A DNA stretch of 64,000 bases from Exiguobacterium antarcticum DSM 14480. Its GTDB lineage: Bacteria; Bacillota; Bacilli; Exiguobacteriales; Exiguobacteriaceae. A model generated the notes under the pieces. That model was not told the origin of the DNA. It saw only the letters and a program-made list of their open reading frames with translations, and searched no databases. The DNA lies in the NCBI RefSeq assembly GCF_000685865.1, contig NZ_JMKS01000005.1, positions 682,001-746,000 on the forward strand, in the 5' to 3' direction. Positions 43,101 to 51,274 of this stretch are shown piece by piece (within the stretch, counting starts at the first letter, position 1; every line of letters starts with the position of its first letter). Both the position numbers and the translations under genes were made by a program.

Positions 43101-45344
43101 ATGGAGACGTTCTCAAAAGAGGAGATGTTCAAACAGATTGCCGCATGGGAAGATGGAGCGAAGGTCGAAGAAGTCCTCGCACTACGTTATGCCCAAAGCA
43201 GCCGGCTCTTACAAGAAACAGAGGCGTTGGTCCGCATTTTAGCGTTGCTCGTCGAACACCGGTATATCATGACGGGACGCATCGATGCGTTAGCCGAAAG
43301 TTGGATGCAGGAAATCCGGCAACACGACCGCCTGCCGGAACGGCTGGAACAATTGCTGATCGAACAACAATTGCAGACAAGTTATCAATTACTGGTCGCA
43401 CATACCTTCCCAACGATTCGCGAGACCGACAATGCCAATGCCAAACGTTCGGCGACGACGGAGCTGATTCAACAGACGGATCAGATTCTTCATGAAACGG
43501 AACAGGTCGTCGAGTTGACGGAACGCCTGCGGCGGATCGACGCCAGTCGCTGGTCGGAACTATTTGAAGCGGGGAAAGCGTTGTTGTTGTCGAGTGCGAC
43601 GCTTGAGCAGACGGCAACCGAGTTTCTCAACAGCCTGCAGGAACGATTTTATTCGCGGGATGCATTCCGGGAGATGACGGAACTGAAGGCGACGGCAATC
43701 CAGGACTTACGGCGGGTCGTCTCGTTGTTGCCGGCTGAAATCAAACAGGTCGAACGGTCGGCGCTTGAGGAACTGGATGCGATGATCGGGCTCGAGGACA
43801 TCAAGCTGCGTGTCCATCAAATGTACCGTTTTTTGAAGTACCAGCAAAAACGGACGGCAGACGGTTACCGGTCGAGTGACCAACCGTCCCTGCATATGAT
43901 TTTCATGGGAAATCCCGGGACCGGCAAGACGACGCTCGCCCGGTTGATGGCAAAAATCTATCATGAGTTAGGTTTACTTGAACGACCGGAAGTCGTCGAG
44001 ACGGATCGCTCGTCGCTCGTCGGCGCCTTCGTCGGACAGACGGAAGAACAGGTCATGAGTAAAGTCCGGGAAGCGGTCGGAGGTGTCCTGTTCATCGATG
44101 AAGCGTATGCCTTGAAGCGGGCCGGACAAAGCGGCAACGATTACGGGCAGGCGGCGATCGATACGCTCGTCGCAGCGATGACGAGTGGGGAGTATGCAGG
44201 ACGGTTCGCCGTCGTCCTCGCCGGGTACCCGGAGGAGATGCGTGATTTTCTAAAGGCGAATCCCGGTCTCCGGAGCCGATTCCCGGAATCGAACCATTAT
44301 CTGCTCGCCGACTATACCGATGCAGAACTGCTTGAGATCGGACGCTCGATTGCGACGGCAAACGATTATGTCTTGACGGAACAAGCCGAACGGGCGTTGC
44401 TCGCCCGACTTGAACGCGAACGGGTCGATGCCAGTTTCGGAAACGGGCGTGCCGTCCGGAATATCGTTCTTGACGCGATCTTTAAAAAAGGTGCGAGCCT
44501 CGGGGAAAGTGCCAGTCATGAGGACTTTGCCTTGCTCGAACAAAGCGATTTCGAACTTGTTGCATCAGACGATAATACCGTCGAGGAACGACTGGAACGA
44601 TTGGTGGGTCTTCACCCGTTAAAAGCCGAAATCAAACAGATCCAAGCGTTGTTGTCGATGCAAAAACGCCGGCAGGAGGCAGGATTTAAGGTCTTACCGG
44701 TCGAACTGCATACTGTCTTCAGCGGAAACAGCGGCACCGGTAAGACGACGGTCGCGGCGCTTTATGCCGACGTTCTCCGCCAATGCGGTTACTTGAAGCG
44801 GGGGCACTTGAAAGTCGTCAGTCGGGCGGATCTCGTCTCGGGCTACGTCGGTCAGACGGCGCAGCAAACACGGGATGTCATCCGTGATGCCCTTGGTGGT
44901 GTCCTGTTCATCGACGAAGCGTATGCGCTGAACGGTGGGGCAAACGACTTTGGCAAGGAAGCGATTGATACGCTCGTCGATGAGATGACGAAACATGCCG
45001 ATAATCTCGTCGTCGTCCTTGCCGGTTACGAGCAGCCGATGCAGTCTTTACTCGCCAGTAACCCAGGACTGAAGTCGCGTTTTAAACGTGAGTTCCATTT
45101 TCCGAACTATGAAAAAGGTGAGTTGATCGAGATCATCGTCAACTATGCGGCGGATTACGGGTACCGTTTGACGGAAGATGCGAAGCAGACACTCGAACAA
45201 GCGATCGAGACGGTCCCGAACGGAAATGCCCGGGCAGCGATCACGATCGTCGAGCGGGCCATCGCTAAACAATCCGTCCGATTAATTGACAAACTTAGCT
45301 TAACCGGTTCAGAATGGTCCTATCTTGAAAAAGAGGATTTTTAA
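43101..45344 (+). CDS. Double AAA+ ATPase of the CbbX/SpoVK family
   Basis: A 747-residue protein. Residues 1-220 are helical and unlike known domains. Two complete CbbX-type AAA+ modules follow: first Walker A GNPGTGKT (about residue 270) with Walker B GGVLFIDEAYAL, second Walker A GNSGTGKT (about residue 541) with an identical Walker B. Both sensor regions (VLAGYPEEM / VLAGYEQPM and SRFPESNH / SRFKREFHF) are intact. CbbX remodels inhibited Rubisco and SpoVK acts in sporulation; neither role is implied here. The partner of this tandem form is unknown. AGGAGGAA precedes the ATG, and the thioesterase gene follows 12 bp later. Confidence 0.9.
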   Translation: METFSKEEMFKQIAAWEDGAKVEEVLALRYAQSSRLLQETEALVRILALLVEHRYIMTGRIDALAESWMQEIRQHDRLPERLEQLLIEQQLQTSYQLLVAHTFPTIRETDNANAKRSATTELIQQTDQILHETEQVVELTERLRRIDASRWSELFEAGKALLLSSATLEQTATEFLNSLQERFYSRDAFREMTELKATAIQDLRRVVSLLPAEIKQVERSALEELDAMIGLEDIKLRVHQMYRFLKYQQKRTADGYRSSDQPSLHMIFMGNPGTGKTTLARLMAKIYHELGLLERPEVVETDRSSLVGAFVGQTEEQVMSKVREAVGGVLFIDEAYALKRAGQSGNDYGQAAIDTLVAAMTSGEYAGRFAVVLAGYPEEMRDFLKANPGLRSRFPESNHYLLADYTDAELLEIGRSIATANDYVLTEQAERALLARLERERVDASFGNGRAVRNIVLDAIFKKGASLGESASHEDFALLEQSDFELVASDDNTVEERLERLVGLHPLKAEIKQIQALLSMQKRRQEAGFKVLPVELHTVFSGNSGTGKTTVAALYADVLRQCGYLKRGHLKVVSRADLVSGYVGQTAQQTRDVIRDALGGVLFIDEAYALNGGANDFGKEAIDTLVDEMTKHADNLVVVLAGYEQPMQSLLASNPGLKSRFKREFHFPNYEKGELIEIIVNYAADYGYRLTEDAKQTLEQAIETVPNGNARAAITIVERAIAKQSVRLIDKLSLTGSEWSYLEKEDF

Positions 45345-45356
45345 GGGGGAAGCTGC

Positions 45357-45791
45357 ATGCACACAATTGAAATACCAGTCCGTTACGCAGAAACCGATAT
45401 GATGGGAATCGTCTACCATTCCAATTATCTCGTCTATCTCGAGATTGCGCGGACGGAACTGATCAAGTCACTGGGGCTCGACTACAAGGAAATGGAAGAA
45501 ACGGGGTACGTCTCCCCGGTCACGAACGTCAACCTCGATTATAAACGGTCGTTGACATACGGTGATGTCGCACACGTCTCCGTCTGGATCGATCATTATG
45601 ACGGCTTGCGGACGATTTACGGATACGAAGTGAAGAATGCTGAGGGGCAACTGGCCGTTTCGGCCAAGACGACGCACGTCGTCGTGAAAAAAGAGAACTT
45701 CCGACCAATTCGTCTGCCGAAAGTCTTTCCAAACTGGCATGCGATCTATGAACAAGTCCGTGCCGAAGATGCCGTGCTCGTCTCCAATTAA
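45357..45791 (+). CDS. Acyl-CoA thioesterase, YneP/YbgC type (hotdog fold)
   Basis: A 144-residue hotdog thioesterase with the 4-hydroxybenzoyl-CoA thioesterase signature ETDMMGIVYHSNYLVYLEIARTEL, where Asp in the D-x-x-G segment and the Y-H-x-N-Y turn form the active site. It corresponds to YneP, which lies near citB and plsY in B. subtilis as it does here. Substrates are probably short or modified acyl-CoAs. GGGGGAAG precedes the ATG; only 12 bp separate it from the AAA+ gene. Confidence 0.9.
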   Translation: MHTIEIPVRYAETDMMGIVYHSNYLVYLEIARTELIKSLGLDYKEMEETGYVSPVTNVNLDYKRSLTYGDVAHVSVWIDHYDGLRTIYGYEVKNAEGQLAVSAKTTHVVVKKENFRPIRLPKVFPNWHAIYEQVRAEDAVLVSN

Positions 45792-45797
45792 GTCTCA

Positions 45798-45832
45798 GCC
45801 CTCAGCAGGATTTCTTGCGTGAGGGCTTTTCT
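45798..45832 (+). terminator. Terminator of the AAA+/thioesterase operon
   Basis: agccctca / tgagggct with a 15-nt loop, followed by TTTCT. Confidence 0.75.
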
Positions 45833-45886
45833 AATTGCCCGATTAGAGGTAACATAGAATAGCACCAAGGAAGTGGGGAATTAAAA

Positions 45887-46933
45887 ATGAAAAAAATCGT
45901 AGCAGTCAGTACATTGGCGCTCCTCCTTGCAGGTTGTAATCCTGGGGATCAGGAAGCGGAAAAAGACACAAAAACAGAAGAACAGGCGAATCAAAACGCA
46001 GATGAAAAGGTCGCACAAGATAATGAAAAAAGTGATGCCGAGGTAGCGAAAGAAAAAGAAGCTGCTGAAGCCAAAAAAGAAGCCGAGGCAAAAGCCGCAG
46101 CGGAGAAAAAAGCAGAAGAACAAGCAGCCGCTGACCAAAAAGCAGCCGAAGATAAAGCAGCAGCCGACAAAAAGGCAGCTGAAGAAAAAGCCGCTGAAGA
46201 TAAGAAGGATGAGTCGGCAACAGAAGAAAAAACAGATGATACAAAAGAAGAGAAGAAAGATGACGGAAAAACCGATTCTGTACAGGATCCGGAACCGGCG
46301 AAACCATCGAAACCGGAATCTGAGACACCAGACGTCGACAAATCGGATACAAAAGCCAATCTGTCCCTCGGCGAGTTAGTCGTCGTCAATAAAAAGTACA
46401 GCTTACCGATCGACTATAAACCGTCGGATCTAGTCGTGCCGGACGTCAGCTTTTCCTATTCAGGAGTCTTAGAACAAAGCTACATGCGGGCACCAGCAGC
46501 AAAAAAAATGGAAAAAATGTTCGCAGCAGCAAAAGCAGACGGCGTCACACTTAATGCCGTCAGTGGTTTCCGTTCAGGGGCACGACAAACGGTTCTCTAC
46601 AACAACTATGTCGCCCGTGACGGAAAAGAAGCGGCGGATCAGTATTCGGCCCGTCCTGGTCACAGTGAACACCAAACCGGACTTGTCTTTGATATCTCTG
46701 CTCCAAGTGTCGGGAATGGTTTGACGGCAGCGCTTGGCGATACAAAAGAAGGAAAATGGATTGCGGACAACGCAGCGAAATATGGATTCATCGTTCGATA
46801 TGACCGCGGCTTCCAGTCACGGACGGGTTACACGTATGAGCCGTGGCATATTCGTTACGTCGGTGTTGGTCCAGCCACACAAATTAAAAATAATGGACAG
46901 ACTCTTGAAGAATATATGAAGGTCGGTCACTAA
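45887..46933 (+). CDS. VanY-like D,D-carboxypeptidase lipoprotein
   Basis: A 348-residue lipoprotein. The signal peptide ends in LLLAGC (lipobox, Cys17). Residues about 25-130 are a long Ala/Lys/Glu/Asp tract with low complexity and coiled-coil character, a probable stalk through the wall. Residues about 170-345 are a peptidase M15B (VanY) domain: SGFRSGARQTVLY, the zinc motif SEHQTGLVFDI and EPWHIRYVG. It should trim the terminal D-Ala from peptidoglycan stem peptides at the outer membrane face. The gene ends 17 bp before plsY, so they may be co-transcribed. Confidence 0.92.
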   Translation: MKKIVAVSTLALLLAGCNPGDQEAEKDTKTEEQANQNADEKVAQDNEKSDAEVAKEKEAAEAKKEAEAKAAAEKKAEEQAAADQKAAEDKAAADKKAAEEKAAEDKKDESATEEKTDDTKEEKKDDGKTDSVQDPEPAKPSKPESETPDVDKSDTKANLSLGELVVVNKKYSLPIDYKPSDLVVPDVSFSYSGVLEQSYMRAPAAKKMEKMFAAAKADGVTLNAVSGFRSGARQTVLYNNYVARDGKEAADQYSARPGHSEHQTGLVFDISAPSVGNGLTAALGDTKEGKWIADNAAKYGFIVRYDRGFQSRTGYTYEPWHIRYVGVGPATQIKNNGQTLEEYMKVGH

Positions 46934-46950
46934 TACGTTGGAGGTTGACC

Positions 46951-47571
46951 ATGATTGAAATCATCGGGATTTTAATTTTAGGCTATTTGCTCGGATCGAT
47001 TCCGTTTGCCCTGCTTGTCGGAAAATGGGGACACGGCATGGATATCCGCCAGCATGGCAGTGGGAATCTGGGCACGACGAATACGTTTCGGGTGCTTGGA
47101 AAAAAGGCGGGGATCATCGTCCTGATTGGTGATCTCGGTAAGGGCGCAGTAGCCAGTCTCGTACCAATTCTACTTGGATCAGAATTACATCCCTTGTTTG
47201 CCGGACTAGCGGCGGTCATCGGTCACATCTATCCAATTTTCGCGAAGTTCAAGGGAGGGAAGGCCGTCGCGACGTCTGGCGGAATGTTACTCGTTTCGAG
47301 TCCGATTCTGTTTCTCATCTTGTTGATTTCGTTTTTGACGACGTTACGATTCAGTCGGATGGTGTCACTCAGCTCGATCGTCGCCGCAAGCATCGGGATT
47401 GTCGCCGCCATCACGATCGGCATCGTCGAGCAGGACTGGATCGTGCCAACGTTCTTTACGGTCCTTGCGCTGTTCGTCATCTTTAAACACCGCGAAAACA
47501 TCAGTCGGATCCGTCAAGGGACGGAATCGAAGATTAACATGTTCGCAAAAGATAAAAAAGAAATCGATTGA
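46951..47571 (+). CDS. plsY: Acyl-phosphate:glycerol-3-phosphate acyltransferase PlsY
   Basis: A 206-residue integral membrane enzyme with about five helices that makes lysophosphatidic acid from acyl-phosphate and glycerol 3-phosphate, the first committed step of phospholipid synthesis. The three conserved loops are present: GSIPFALLVGKW, the glycine/asparagine loop HGSGNLGTTNTFRVLGKK and GHIYPIFAKFKGGKAVAT. The ATG at 46951 follows TTGGAGG; a TTG six bases upstream is out of place for that site. The order thioesterase-plsY recalls B. subtilis yneP-plsY, without parE here. Confidence 0.96.
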   Translation: MIEIIGILILGYLLGSIPFALLVGKWGHGMDIRQHGSGNLGTTNTFRVLGKKAGIIVLIGDLGKGAVASLVPILLGSELHPLFAGLAAVIGHIYPIFAKFKGGKAVATSGGMLLVSSPILFLILLISFLTTLRFSRMVSLSSIVAASIGIVAAITIGIVEQDWIVPTFFTVLALFVIFKHRENISRIRQGTESKINMFAKDKKEID

Positions 47572-47575
47572 TTCG

Positions 47576-47630
47576 AGTCGGTGGATGTCCTCCTTCCTGT
47601 CAGGAAGTGAGGGGATCCACCGACTTTTTT
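47576..47630 (+). terminator. Terminator of plsY
   Basis: agtcggtggat / atccaccgact outer stem with an inner cttcctg / caggaag helix, then six T residues. Confidence 0.9.
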
Positions 47631-47797
47631 AGCTATTTCGGACAGCCGACGACTTTTGAAAGCCACTCTTTCTGAAAAATAAACGAATACAACAACATTT
47701 CATAGGAATTACACGTTTTTTTACACCGGATTTACAAGACCTTTACAGACGTTCGCTACACTAGAAGTAGTACTTGTCTGTGAAGGGAGTAGTTCAT

Positions 47798-48562
47798 GTG
47801 TCGTTATTAGGAGAGGAACGAAAATCACAAATCATGCAATGGCTTGAAGAAGAAGGAAAAGTCATGACGAAGGATTTGATTGACCGCCTGGATGTCTCCG
47901 GGGAGACTGTCCGGCGTTATCTCGAGGAACTCGAGCGGGAACGGCAACTGAAACGGGTCTACGGGGGAGCGATCTATCAAGGGGGCAAACAAGAGTCGCC
48001 GGTTTCAAGACGGACCGATCAATTGTCCCGCCGGCTGGCGCGGTATGCGAAAGGCTGGCTTGCGGACTACTCCTGTATCTTTTTAGGCAAAGGGGAGCCG
48101 GTCGAACATCTGTTACCGTATTTGAGCGGCAGCGCAACGATTGTCACGAATTCGCTGTCGATCGCCAGTCATCTCGAACAGTGCCGGGAAACGGGACCGT
48201 TCCACGGCGAGATTCGATTACTCGGCGGAACCGTCGATTCATATGGACAGACGGTTGGGGTCGAAGTTTTGCAGGCGCTTGACGCCTACGCGTTTGACGC
48301 GTCTTTTTTGACGTTCGACGGAGCCGAAATCGAACGGGGATTCGTCAGCGATGACATCGAGTCGTCATTGATTCAAAAAGCCATCATTGGTCGGACGAAG
48401 GATGTCTATGCCTTTTTAGCGTGTGACGAATTCGAGGGCAACCGGAAATATAAAGTCGCGGAATTCCGCCGCGCTAAAATCGTTCTCAGTCCGTCGACCT
48501 ATCCGCCGTCTTGGGAGATGAAGCTGTTTAATGAACGGGTGAATTGGACCGTCGTCTCATGA
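47798..48562 (+). CDS. DeoR/GlpR-family transcriptional regulator
   Basis: A 254-residue regulator. The N-terminal DNA-binding domain reads EERKSQIMQWLEEEG and SGETVRRYLEELERERQLKRVYGGA, the DeoR signature. The C-terminal domain keeps the sugar-phosphate sensor pattern (TIVTNSLSIASHL and FLTFDGAEIERGF), although the usual glycine and aspartate positions are partly changed. The GTG at 47798 lies 8 bases after AAGGGAG; the frame opens at 47774. cutC follows after 25 bp, so the pair is likely one operon. The effector is unknown. Confidence 0.87.
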   Translation: MSLLGEERKSQIMQWLEEEGKVMTKDLIDRLDVSGETVRRYLEELERERQLKRVYGGAIYQGGKQESPVSRRTDQLSRRLARYAKGWLADYSCIFLGKGEPVEHLLPYLSGSATIVTNSLSIASHLEQCRETGPFHGEIRLLGGTVDSYGQTVGVEVLQALDAYAFDASFLTFDGAEIERGFVSDDIESSLIQKAIIGRTKDVYAFLACDEFEGNRKYKVAEFRRAKIVLSPSTYPPSWEMKLFNERVNWTVVS

Positions 48563-48587
48563 TACACTAGGGTGGGAGGGATGTATC

Positions 48588-49253
48588 ATGTTAGAAATCA
48601 TTGCAGCCACAGTAGAAGAAGCAACAGCCGCCGAGCGGGCGGGAGCCGACCGGCTTGAACTCGTCTCGGCCTTATCAGAAGGCGGATTGACGCCGAGTTA
48701 CGGATTGATCCGGCAAGTCTTGTCTTCGGTCGAGATTCCGGTCCACGTCCTCGTGCGACCGCACAGCAAATCGTTTGTTTATTCGAAAGCCGATCAGGAA
48801 ACGATCATCACGGACATTGATTTGATTCGGGAACTCGGAGCAGCCGGAATCGTCGTCGGTTCATTGACGGCAGACGGACGTGTTGACGAAGGATTCCTTG
48901 GACGAATCATCAAACATAAGGGCGATTTGTCGCTGACGTTCCACCGGGCAATCGACAGCAGTCGTGACATCGTGGAAGCAGCTGAAGTATTGGCTGATTT
49001 TCCAGAAGTCGACCGGATCTTAACGTCAGGCGGACACGCGACGGCACTGGAAGGTCAAGCCGTCATCGCCCAGTTGATTGAGCAACACCCCGACTTGATC
49101 GTCTTGCCGGGTTCCGGCATCACGGTTGAGCGGGCGGAAGAATTACTTAAAGCAACCAATGCAACCGAGTTACATGTTGGATCCGCTGTTCTCGTCGACG
49201 GTCAAGTTGATCCTGATAAAGTCGCTGCTCTGAAACAGCTGCTTGCGCGTTAA
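48588..49253 (+). CDS. cutC: CutC family protein
   Basis: A 221-residue TIM-barrel protein of the CutC family, first linked to copper tolerance in E. coli. Typical motifs are RAGADRLELVSALSEGGLTPSYG, HVLVRPHS (metal-region His), VVGSLTADGRVD, LTFHRAIDSSRD and LTSGGHATALEG. Many Firmicute homologues have no proven copper role, and a function with sugar phosphates has been suggested by their pairing with DeoR regulators, as in this window. GGAGGGATG precedes the ATG. Repeat copy C starts 27 bp after the stop. Confidence 0.93.
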   Translation: MLEIIAATVEEATAAERAGADRLELVSALSEGGLTPSYGLIRQVLSSVEIPVHVLVRPHSKSFVYSKADQETIITDIDLIRELGAAGIVVGSLTADGRVDEGFLGRIIKHKGDLSLTFHRAIDSSRDIVEAAEVLADFPEVDRILTSGGHATALEGQAVIAQLIEQHPDLIVLPGSGITVERAEELLKATNATELHVGSAVLVDGQVDPDKVAALKQLLAR

Positions 49254-49279
49254 AAAGAGCTTTAGCTTTAGGGTTTGAG

Positions 49280-49433
49280 GAAGAAATCATTCTGCTTTTC
49301 ACTCGCTTTCCTCAGGCGAGACACAAGCCAGTTTCCCTGCCCTTATGGTCAGGGAAGCGGGTCTTGTTTGTCTCTGACAGCGCAAAAAATGCGCTTTTTC
49401 CTGTAGGAGTCTCATGAAGCGAATCATTTCTTC
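49280..49433 (+). repeat. Structured repeat, copy C
   Basis: Outer arms gaagaaatcattctgctt / aagcgaatcatttcttc are complementary and differ from those of copies A and B. The core gctttcctcaggcgagac, tctctgacagcgc, gcgctttttcctgtaggagtc is shared. Inner pairs are acaag / cttgt and ttccctg / cagggaa. Confidence 0.85.
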
Positions 49434-49443
49434 GAAACGAATG

Positions 49444-49481
49444 TAGGGAGGCGGACTTTCAAATCCGTCTCCCTATTTTTT
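49444..49481 (+). terminator. Terminator of the DeoR-cutC operon
   Basis: tagggaggcgga / tccgtctcccta with an 8-nt loop and six T residues, just beyond repeat copy C. No gene is seen in the remaining 49482-49695 stretch. Confidence 0.88.
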
Positions 49482-49695
49482 GTGAAAATAACGATTGGAT
49501 TCATTATTTCATTTTGATAGGTATTTAGCTGCTCTCATTTCCGACAAGAAATGCTTACGGAGAGAACAAAGTCTTATTAGAGCCAGCTGTCCAAAAATCG
49601 ACACATCTTGAAGGAATCGAGACAGGGATTGCTATTTTTTCAAGACAGACTACGGTAAACTATAACAGGAAAGTTGAAAGGTAAAGGAGTTCATC

Positions 49696-50334
49696 ATGAC
49701 AAATCTACAGTACAAACAAGCTGCACTTGCGACGCTAAAAGGGAAGTGGCTGACAGCGCTCAGCATCTCGATCGTTTATTTCTTGATCTTTGCCCTGGCA
49801 GCCAGCCGGATGTCGTTTGATCAGGACAATCTCGACAGTATGCTTCGCTTCGTCGCCTTGAACATCGTCGTGACGATCGTACTCGCGCCCGTCACGGTTG
49901 GACGGACGATTTCCTATCTACGTCTCGTCCGCGGTGAGACAGCAGGCATCGGCACGTTATTCGAGGGCTTTGCGTCCGTCCGTTTTTACCTGAAGGTGAT
50001 GGCTGCCTATACGATGGTCACCTTGCTCGTCTACCTCGGCTCCTTTTTGGTTGTTCCAGCGATCTATTTCTATTTGATGTACCGATTGGTTCCGTTTTTA
50101 TTGGTCGACCGACCGGATCTGTCGTTTTTCCAGGTCCTTGGGGAAAGCCGACGGATGATGTATGGTCATAAGTGGCGTCTCGTGAAGCTGTACCTCAGCT
50201 TCATCATCTGGGGCATCCTCGCCTTACTCAGTACCGTCGGAGTTGTCCTGTTGACACCGTATTTCGATACGACGATGGCACATTTTTATGAACAATTGAA
50301 AAAAGAACAACAGACAGCGACACGTTCAGCGTAA
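49696..50334 (+). CDS. DUF975 family integral membrane protein
   Basis: A 212-residue membrane protein with five to six helices. The N-terminus YKQAALATLKGKWLTALSISIVYF and the late SFFQVLGESRRMMYGHKWRLVKLYLSFIIW (key elements SRRMMYGHKWRL and SFIIWGI) are typical of DUF975, found in many Firmicutes with unknown function. AAAGGAG lies 8 bases before the ATG. It is transcribed alone and ends at a bidirectional terminator. Confidence 0.87.
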   Translation: MTNLQYKQAALATLKGKWLTALSISIVYFLIFALAASRMSFDQDNLDSMLRFVALNIVVTIVLAPVTVGRTISYLRLVRGETAGIGTLFEGFASVRFYLKVMAAYTMVTLLVYLGSFLVVPAIYFYLMYRLVPFLLVDRPDLSFFQVLGESRRMMYGHKWRLVKLYLSFIIWGILALLSTVGVVLLTPYFDTTMAHFYEQLKKEQQTATRSA

Positions 50335-50379
50335 AAAACGAGTCTGACCTCCCATCACTGGGTAGTTCAGACTCGTTTT
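50335..50379. terminator. Bidirectional terminator between the DUF975 and dehydrogenase genes
   Basis: aaaacgagtctga / tcagactcgtttt with an additional ccc / ggg inner helix; both strands have T-rich ends. Confidence 0.88.
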
Positions 50380-50392
50380 GTCGTGCCGTCGC

Positions 50393-51274
50393 TTAACGTG
50401 ACGGTGTTTTTTCTTTTAGTAACAAGTAGAGGGCTTGTGTACCGGATTCCGCGTGACCGGATGCTGCCAGTTCCTCATACAATTTCTTGACGAGTGCAAG
50501 GCCCGGTGTCGAGATGCCCATCTCATCGGCGCGTTCGAGCGCTAAATTCATATCTTTGATGAAGTGTTTGACGAAGAAACCAGGCGAATAATTTTCCGCA
50601 ATGACACGCGGTATCAGATTTTCAAGCGACCAGCTGCCGGCCGATCCACTTTTGATCGTCGCAACGAACTGCGTCGGATTGATCCCGGATTTTGTGACGA
50701 ACAACAGCATTTCAGCCGTTCCGATCATCGATCCCGCAATCGCGATCTGATTGGCGAGTTTAGCCGACTGACCTTGTCCCGGACCACCAAAGCGGGCAAT
50801 CGATGTGCCCATCGCCTCGAACAATGGTTTGACCGTATCGAAGGCTGCTTCTTCGCCACCGACGAGAATCGCGAGTGTCCCGTTTTTTGCACCGAGATCC
50901 CCGCCTGTGACCGGTGCGTCAAGGGCGGAAAGTCCTTTTTCTGCCGCTTTCTCCGCAATCTGAATCGCAAGCGCCGGGCTTGATGTCGTCATATCAATCA
51001 CGATCGTTCCCGGTTTCGCCGATGCCAGGATGCCGTCCTCAGCGAAATAAATCTGTTCGACATCTTGCGGATACCCGACGATCGAGATGACGACGTCGAC
51101 ATTTGTTACGGCTTCCTGAATCGTATCGACGATGACAGCACCGTCCTGCTCAAGTGGTAATCCTTTTTCCTTGGTCCGGTTATACCCTTTGACGGAAAAA
51201 CCGGCTTTTAATAAGTTACGAACCATGCCTTGACCCATGACACCTAATCCGATGAAGCCGATTGTTTTTGTCAT
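50393..51274 (-). CDS. NAD(P)-dependent beta-hydroxyacid dehydrogenase (HIBADH family, YkwC-like)
   Basis: A 293-residue oxidoreductase. The N-terminal dinucleotide loop is GFIGLGVMGQGM, the substrate motif is DAPVTGGDLGAKNGTLAILVGG (core DAPVTGG), and catalytic Lys lies in GQSAKLANQI. The family covers 3-hydroxyisobutyrate, tartronate semialdehyde and related acids; the substrate is unassigned. Its ATG at 51274 overlaps the TGA of the upstream ABC exporter gene by one base, with GGGGGAG upstream, so the two are translationally coupled, which is an unusual partnership. Confidence 0.9.
   Translation of the reverse strand: MTKTIGFIGLGVMGQGMVRNLLKAGFSVKGYNRTKEKGLPLEQDGAVIVDTIQEAVTNVDVVISIVGYPQDVEQIYFAEDGILASAKPGTIVIDMTTSSPALAIQIAEKAAEKGLSALDAPVTGGDLGAKNGTLAILVGGEEAAFDTVKPLFEAMGTSIARFGGPGQGQSAKLANQIAIAGSMIGTAEMLLFVTKSGINPTQFVATIKSGSAGSWSLENLIPRVIAENYSPGFFVKHFIKDMNLALERADEMGISTPGLALVKKLYEELAASGHAESGTQALYLLLKEKTPSR

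Noticed and set aside
43101-45344. AAA+ gene as proof of sporulation (SpoVK)
   Set aside because: SpoVK and CbbX share the fold; the tandem architecture with a new N-terminal domain is not SpoVK and gives no evidence for spores.
45906-46352. 148-codon frame antisense to the VanY-like lipoprotein stalk
   Set aside because: The low-complexity Ala/Lys/Glu coding strand creates a Leu/Phe/Ser-rich frame on the other strand as an artefact.
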